A stretch of 10,314 bases of DNA, taken from an uncultured Ilumatobacter sp. (lineage in GTDB: Bacteria; Actinomycetota; Acidimicrobiia; Acidimicrobiales; Ilumatobacteraceae). Below are positions 6,549 through 10,314 of this stretch, in pieces (position 1 is the stretch's first letter; each line of letters starts with the position of its first letter). The notes beneath the pieces were generated by a model. That model was not told the DNA's origin, made no database searches, and saw nothing but the letters and a program-made list of their open reading frames with translations. The stretch covers positions 1 through 10,314 of the forward strand of contig CALICC010000287.1 in the NCBI GenBank assembly GCA_938049325.1, in the 5' to 3' direction. The translations under genes and the position numbers were made by a program.

Positions 6549-9325
6549 TGACGTTGATGGATGCACCTGCCACTCGGCCGGCCCGGCCCGGCGCCCCGTT
6601 GTTGCCCAACGAGTCACCGGATCCCGGTTGCGGTCTCGATCCGAGTCGGCGGTCGGTGATCGAGTTGTTCGGGCGGCATCCGATGCGTGTCGTGGTGGCG
6701 GTCCTGACCATCACGGCGCTGTTGGTGATTCCGTTTCTCACGATGGCGCCGACCGAGTCGGCGTCGACGGAACCCGGCGGGCCGGTCTTCGACGCCCGCG
6801 ACCGGATCGACGAGCGGTTCGTGTCGACGGTCCGACCGGTCTTGTTGATTGCCGAACACGACAGCGGCGACCTGATGCGCGCCGAACCGCTCCGTGAGCT
6901 TGCGGCCGCCGAGGCGGCGGTGCGGTCCGATCCCGACCTCGACGGCGCACTGTTCTCGTTCTACGACGCCGAGACAGCGCGCGATGTCGACGGTGTGCTC
7001 AGCATCGTCGAGCTCATCGAGCGTGAACTCGCGGCGCGCGGAACATCGCTGGAGGTTGCCGGCGACCGCGATGTCGCGGCTGCGGTCGATGCCCTCATCG
7101 ATCGTTTCGGGGAGCGCTCGGACGCGCTCGGGCTGTCGGCACTGTCGGCGCGCGACGAGAGCGGTCGTTGGGTCGTGCCCGCCGTGACCGTGACCGTGCT
7201 CACCGACGACACCGTGCTCGGCTTTGGCAACAACGCCGTGAACCTCGGGGGAAGTACCGAGGTCGAGGAGTTCGATCGCGGTGTTCAAGAGACGGTGCGT
7301 GACGCGGCCGCCGGCTATCAGGTCAACGCGGTTGCGATCGACGTCAACCTCACGTCGGAGGAGCAGGGTGCAGTCGCTGGGCCGTTCATCGGCTTCACGA
7401 TTCTGGCGGTGCTGCTGATCGTCGGGCTCACCTTCCGCAGCTATTGGATCACGGCGGTCGTCGGTGCCGCGCTCGTGCTGTTGATCATCTGGCTCAAGGG
7501 CATCAGCAACCTGATCGGTCTCAAGGACGACCTGGTGTTGTCACTGATCGTCCCGATCGCCATGGTCTCGTTCGGCGTCGACTTCGCGTTCCATTCGATC
7601 GGGCGGTATCGAGAAGAGCGTGCGCAAGGAGCCGGCGCCCGGTCGGCGTACGTGCGAGGGCTGACAGCAGTGTCGGCCGCGTTGGTGCTCGCCCTGCTGT
7701 CCGACTCGGTCGCATTCCTCTCGAACGTGACCGCCGGGATCGAGTCGATCGTTCAGTTCGGTGTGGGCGCCGCGATCGCACTCGGGGCTGCCTACCTCCT
7801 CCTCGGCTTGGTCGCACCACTCGTCGTGGCCGAGATCGAGGCCCGGGTTGCCGTTCCGGCAGGAACGGTTCGCAGCTCGGCTGCCCAGGTGCTCGGGGCA
7901 GTTGGTGCCGCGTCATTGGCCATGGCGTCTGTGCTGATGCTCGTCTTCATTCTTCCCTGGCTTGGCGTGATCGTGGCGGCGTTCTCGATCGTTGCGACGT
8001 TGCTCGTTCCTCTGGTGGTCAGGCGTCGCGCCGGTGGACCACGGGTGGGTGACGCGGCGGTCGCCGCATCGTCGAGTCGGTTGCCCATGCTCATCTCGGC
8101 CGTGGTCGCCCGCGTGACCGCGGCTCGACGGATCGTGCTCCCAGCGGTCGTGCTGGCAACCGTTGGCGCGGCGTCCCTGGCGATACAGGTTCCGGCTGAG
8201 TTCGATGTCGAAGACTTCTTCGCGGCCGACACGGACTTCGTCGTGTCGCTCGATCAGCTCGACGTCCACGTGGGTGACCGAGGCGGAGAAGTCGCGGCCG
8301 TGTACATCGAGGGCGACCTCACCGATCCGGATCGACTCGCTGACGTCCGAGTCGCCGCCGATCTGATCCAGGATCTCGATTCCGATCTTCTCGCCCGAGC
8401 CGACGACGGTTCGATCGACATCGATGCCGGTGTGCTCGACGTCTTCGATGATGCATTCTCTTCACCGGCGATGGTCGATCTGGTGGCAGATCGGACCGGT
8501 CGCCCATTGACCGACGTCGACGGTGACCGGATTCCCGACGACCGGGATCAGGTTGAAGCGCTGCTGGCGATTGCGTCGACCATCGGGATCCCACTCGATG
8601 CCGACCGTCTGCTGATGACTCCGGACGAGGTTGGCGTGCGCATCGACCTCGATGGCGTGGCAGCCACGAGATTCGAGGTGTCGCTCACCGATACTCGCTC
8701 GCAGGAGTCGGTCCTGGCCGTGCAGGCGTCGCTCGAACCAATCCTTGACGACCTGTCGCAGCAGCTTGGCGGATCGTTCGTCGAGGTCACTGGCGGGCCG
8801 GTGGTGCGCGCCGAGTCGTTGCAGGCGACGAACCGGGCGCTCGGCCTGTCGTTGCCGATTGCCGTGGTGCTGTGCTTGCTCGTCGCAACCGTATTCCTGC
8901 GCTCGTTCCGGTATGGGCTCGCCAGCGTGTTTCCGATTCTGGTCGTGGTCGCCTGGCTGTACGCGTTCATGGAGATCGCCGGATACGCGATCAATCTGGT
9001 CACGGCGACGATCGCTGCGGTGTCCATCGGGATCGGCATCGACTTCGCGATCCACTTCATCACTCGGTACCGAGAAGAACTCGATCGGATCGGAGATCGT
9101 GACGGCGCGGTGCGAGCCGCGGCTGCCGGGACCGGTACAGCGCTGGTGGCGTCCGCCTTCAGTTCTGCGATCGGGTTCGGGATTCTCGCTCTCGCACCGA
9201 TGCCGTTGTTCGCGTCGTACGGTCTGTTGACGGCGGTCATGATCGCGATGGCGCTCGTTGCCACGTTGCTCGTCTTGCCGAGTGTCCTCGTTGCCGTCAC
9301 TCGCGACGCGAAGCCTGCGAGCTGA
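6548..9325 (+). CDS. RND superfamily (MMPL/HAE3-like) exporter
   Basis: A 925-residue inner-membrane transporter with the duplicated RND plan. TM1 is about 47-66, followed by an extracytoplasmic loop at 67-278. TM2-TM6 lie at about 279-297, 300-318, 328-350, 371-393 and 400-427. A seventh-helix region (529-548) begins the second half, followed by a second loop (549-765). The last five helices are at about 766-784, 788-808, 815-838, 857-880 and 887-914. GVDFAFHSIGRYREE (343-357) and GIDFAIHFITRYREE (830-844) are paired signatures of the HAE3/MMPL group; Asp345 and Asp832 are likely proton-relay residues. Such proteins use proton-motive force to move lipids or amphiphiles. Two further hydrophobic stretches (about 447-468 and 470-491) form an unusual extra hairpin. 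Loop 2 is Asp-rich and carries an EF-hand-like segment at 656-667. No membrane-fusion or outer-membrane partner is adjacent. ATG 6548 is supported by the promoter position; ATG 6557 is an alternative. Confidence 0.92.
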   Translation: MTLMDAPATRPARPGAPLLPNESPDPGCGLDPSRRSVIELFGRHPMRVVVAVLTITALLVIPFLTMAPTESASTEPGGPVFDARDRIDERFVSTVRPVLLIAEHDSGDLMRAEPLRELAAAEAAVRSDPDLDGALFSFYDAETARDVDGVLSIVELIERELAARGTSLEVAGDRDVAAAVDALIDRFGERSDALGLSALSARDESGRWVVPAVTVTVLTDDTVLGFGNNAVNLGGSTEVEEFDRGVQETVRDAAAGYQVNAVAIDVNLTSEEQGAVAGPFIGFTILAVLLIVGLTFRSYWITAVVGAALVLLIIWLKGISNLIGLKDDLVLSLIVPIAMVSFGVDFAFHSIGRYREERAQGAGARSAYVRGLTAVSAALVLALLSDSVAFLSNVTAGIESIVQFGVGAAIALGAAYLLLGLVAPLVVAEIEARVAVPAGTVRSSAAQVLGAVGAASLAMASVLMLVFILPWLGVIVAAFSIVATLLVPLVVRRRAGGPRVGDAAVAASSSRLPMLISAVVARVTAARRIVLPAVVLATVGAASLAIQVPAEFDVEDFFAADTDFVVSLDQLDVHVGDRGGEVAAVYIEGDLTDPDRLADVRVAADLIQDLDSDLLARADDGSIDIDAGVLDVFDDAFSSPAMVDLVADRTGRPLTDVDGDRIPDDRDQVEALLAIASTIGIPLDADRLLMTPDEVGVRIDLDGVAATRFEVSLTDTRSQESVLAVQASLEPILDDLSQQLGGSFVEVTGGPVVRAESLQATNRALGLSLPIAVVLCLLVATVFLRSFRYGLASVFPILVVVAWLYAFMEIAGYAINLVTATIAAVSIGIGIDFAIHFITRYREELDRIGDRDGAVRAAAAGTGTALVASAFSSAIGFGILALAPMPLFASYGLLTAVMIAMALVATLLVLPSVLVAVTRDAKPAS

Positions 9326-9362
9326 TGATCGGATGGGGCTGCCCAATGGCAAATCTGCTCGC

Positions 9363-9409
9363 TTCTCTGTGCGTTCCGGTACCTCGAGGGGCCAGAGACG
9401 CACAGAGAA
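9363..9409. terminator. Hairpin between convergent genes, probable bidirectional terminator
   Basis: Arms TTCTCTGTGCGT (9363-9374) and ACGCACAGAGAA (9398-9409) form a perfect 12-bp stem around a 23-base loop. The loop includes the 8-bp palindrome CCTCGAGG (9382-9389), so a second small stem can form at the tip. The stem begins 38 bases after the exporter stop and ends 9 bases from the carboxylesterase stop. No strong U-tract follows on either strand, so its termination strength is uncertain. Confidence 0.6.
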
Positions 9410-9418
9410 CGGGTTTGA

Positions 9419-10314
9419 TCAGATCGAGTGGGCGGGCGAGGGTGACGCCGTGAGTTCGCCGCTCAACCATTCGACGCGTTCGCGCATCAGGTCGAGGCCC
9501 GCGTGTGGTTCGCAGTCGGTCACGTGGGAACGTGGGCGATCGAACACGATGTGCTGCGGACCCTCGCTGGTGTACGACGGCCACGGCTCGCGTCCGGGCG
9601 AGTCGGGCACCCCGGTGGCTGCGAATGCGAACCAGCGGTCACCCATCTCGCGGGTCAGCAGGTGCGCATCATCGGCCACGGGGACCATCGGGAAGGTGCT
9701 GTCGAACACATAGAAGATCTCAGCCGCGTGGAAGGCGCCGATCGTCTGCTTCTCCAATGCCGGCAACGCTTGGAAGTAGTAGCGATACACCGGGTGGCCT
9801 TGAGCCGAATGGCAGCGTGCCGCGTGGTCGACGTGCACGCCGAACATGTGGTCACCGCCGTGGTCCACGAGCGCCGACTGTTTGCCCTCGGCAAGGCCGG
9901 GGTACTCGGCAAGCAGCCGATCGACGTGCTCGGGGGACGGGTACGACCGCTCGAACGCCGTTCGCAGCTCGACGGGTTCCACCGCTGACCCGTCGCCCGG
10001 CAGCTCGAACTCGGCGCCCGCCGGGTGCATGAACGTGTGCAGCAACGTTCCTTCGTCGCTGTTGTAGCCGATCATCAACGGGACGGGAGCTTGTGCACCC
10101 GCACCGAATGCAGTCATCGGCGTGGTGGGCAGGATCACGCCGTCGACGGCCGGGTAGAAGTAGCGACCGAGCTCAGGGGTTGCCTGGTACAACTCTTGGA
10201 GTTCAGTGGCGTCCATGTTGCGTAGGCGGGCGAGTTGATTCGGCTCGCGCCCCACCGCCACGTCACCGAAGCGGGTGCCCGCGTCCACGGCAGGAATGAA
10301 GTCGATCGCGGGCC
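9419..10314 (-). CDS. Type-B carboxylesterase/lipase, N-terminal part beyond the window
   Basis: The frame stays open to the right edge, so only about 298 C-terminal residues are seen; GTG 10288 is internal. The segment FYPAVDGVILPTTP followed by NSDEGT is characteristic of the carboxylesterase type-B (COesterase, alpha/beta hydrolase) family. The Glu in SDEGT (codon 10052-10054) aligns with the catalytic acid. GAFHAAEIFYVF carries the catalytic His (codon 9728-9730), comparable to GxxHGxE in acetylcholinesterase-like enzymes. The nucleophilic Ser in GxSxG must lie outside the window. DRWFAFAATGVPDSPGREPWPSY is the usual C-terminal block. These enzymes hydrolyse carboxylic esters; the substrate cannot be told, and the presence of a signal peptide cannot be judged. 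The gene converges on the exporter, 93 bp away, with a hairpin between. Complete family members are about 480-530 residues, so roughly 200 residues are missing. Confidence 0.9.
   Translation of the reverse strand, partial: PAIDFIPAVDAGTRFGDVAVGREPNQLARLRNMDATELQELYQATPELGRYFYPAVDGVILPTTPMTAFGAGAQAPVPLMIGYNSDEGTLLHTFMHPAGAEFELPGDGSAVEPVELRTAFERSYPSPEHVDRLLAEYPGLAEGKQSALVDHGGDHMFGVHVDHAARCHSAQGHPVYRYYFQALPALEKQTIGAFHAAEIFYVFDSTFPMVPVADDAHLLTREMGDRWFAFAATGVPDSPGREPWPSYTSEGPQHIVFDRPRSHVTDCEPHAGLDLMRERVEWLSGELTASPSPAHSI

Larger units (their letters stand above)
6490..6549. repeat. Three abutting 20-bp repeat blocks (two direct, one inverted)
   Basis: Block 1 (6490-6509) and block 2 (6510-6529) are tandem copies matching at 17 of 20 positions, sharing GTCTTGACARCGGAAAG. 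Block 3 (6530-6549) is the same unit inverted; on the minus strand it reads TTGACAACGTAAAGTTT after its first three bases. The common core is TTGACARCGKAAAG. The 20-bp period is close to two helical turns, so bound proteins would sit on one DNA face. The set fills the gap between the TetR gene and the exporter and is best explained as regulator binding sites. Confidence 0.85.

Noticed and set aside
7444..8052. Plus-strand open frame of 202 codons inside the exporter gene
   Set aside because: It is in another frame of the exporter, Arg-rich, and without a plausible start signal.
8462..9403. Minus-strand open frames of 313 and 250 codons opposite the exporter
   Set aside because: They lie opposite a gene with clear RND motifs. 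Their translations are charged or low in complexity without recognisable domains, and no start signals are visible.
1..10314. Mobile element, CRISPR, toxin-antitoxin or phage-defence system
   Set aside because: No transposase, integrase, Cas, restriction or toxin-like protein and no regular spacer repeats were seen. The genes are metabolic, envelope-related and transport-related, with similar base usage throughout.

Overview
The window looks like a piece of a GC-rich actinobacterial chromosome. The codons favour G or C in third position, genes are tightly packed, Shine-Dalgarno sequences are weak or absent, GTG starts occur, and at least one promoter places its expected start point on the start codon itself. 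The gene mix (fused enoyl-CoA hydratase/3-hydroxyacyl-CoA dehydrogenase, WHG-type TetR regulator, MMPL-like transporter, type-B carboxylesterase) suggests a lipid-active actinobacterium. The Acidimicrobiia/Ilumatobacter group is a guess from style, not something the sequence proves. I saw no rRNA, tRNA, CRISPR array, transposase or integrase, and no gene-free stretch over 300 bases.

Layout: (1) 1-417 (+), the 3' part of a zinc-dependent deaminase-fold gene cut by the window edge. It overlaps tail-to-tail by 7 bp with (2) 411-1769 (-), an uncharacterised polytopic membrane protein. Upstream of that, in the same direction, lies (3) 1809-2417 (-), a SAM-dependent methyltransferase. Only 27 bp away and divergent is (4) 2445-3650 (+), a GT2 glycosyltransferase of the polyprenyl-phosphate sugar synthase type with four C-terminal membrane helices. 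Genes 2-4 read as a small envelope-glycan or glycolipid module. (5) 3717-5825 (+) is a complete two-domain beta-oxidation enzyme. (6) 5842-6474/6477 (-) is a TetR-family repressor divergent from (7) 6548-9325 (+), a 925-residue RND/MMPL (HAE3-like) exporter. (8) 9419-10314 (-) is the 3' part of a type-B carboxylesterase gene cut by the right edge. It converges on gene 7 with a strong hairpin between them.

The most informative spot is the 70-bp gap between genes 6 and 7. It consists of three abutting 20-bp blocks, two direct and one inverted. Blocks 2 and 3 form a near-perfect 34-bp palindrome that covers both core elements of a consensus-like promoter for the transporter. That promoter would start transcription at the ATG. 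This is a clear prediction of repression of the exporter by the neighbouring TetR protein. I did not find a wholly new defence or mobile system. The less explored items are the membrane protein at 411-1769 with its conserved-looking polar motifs, the extra membrane hairpin and EF-hand-like loop in the exporter, and the operator architecture.
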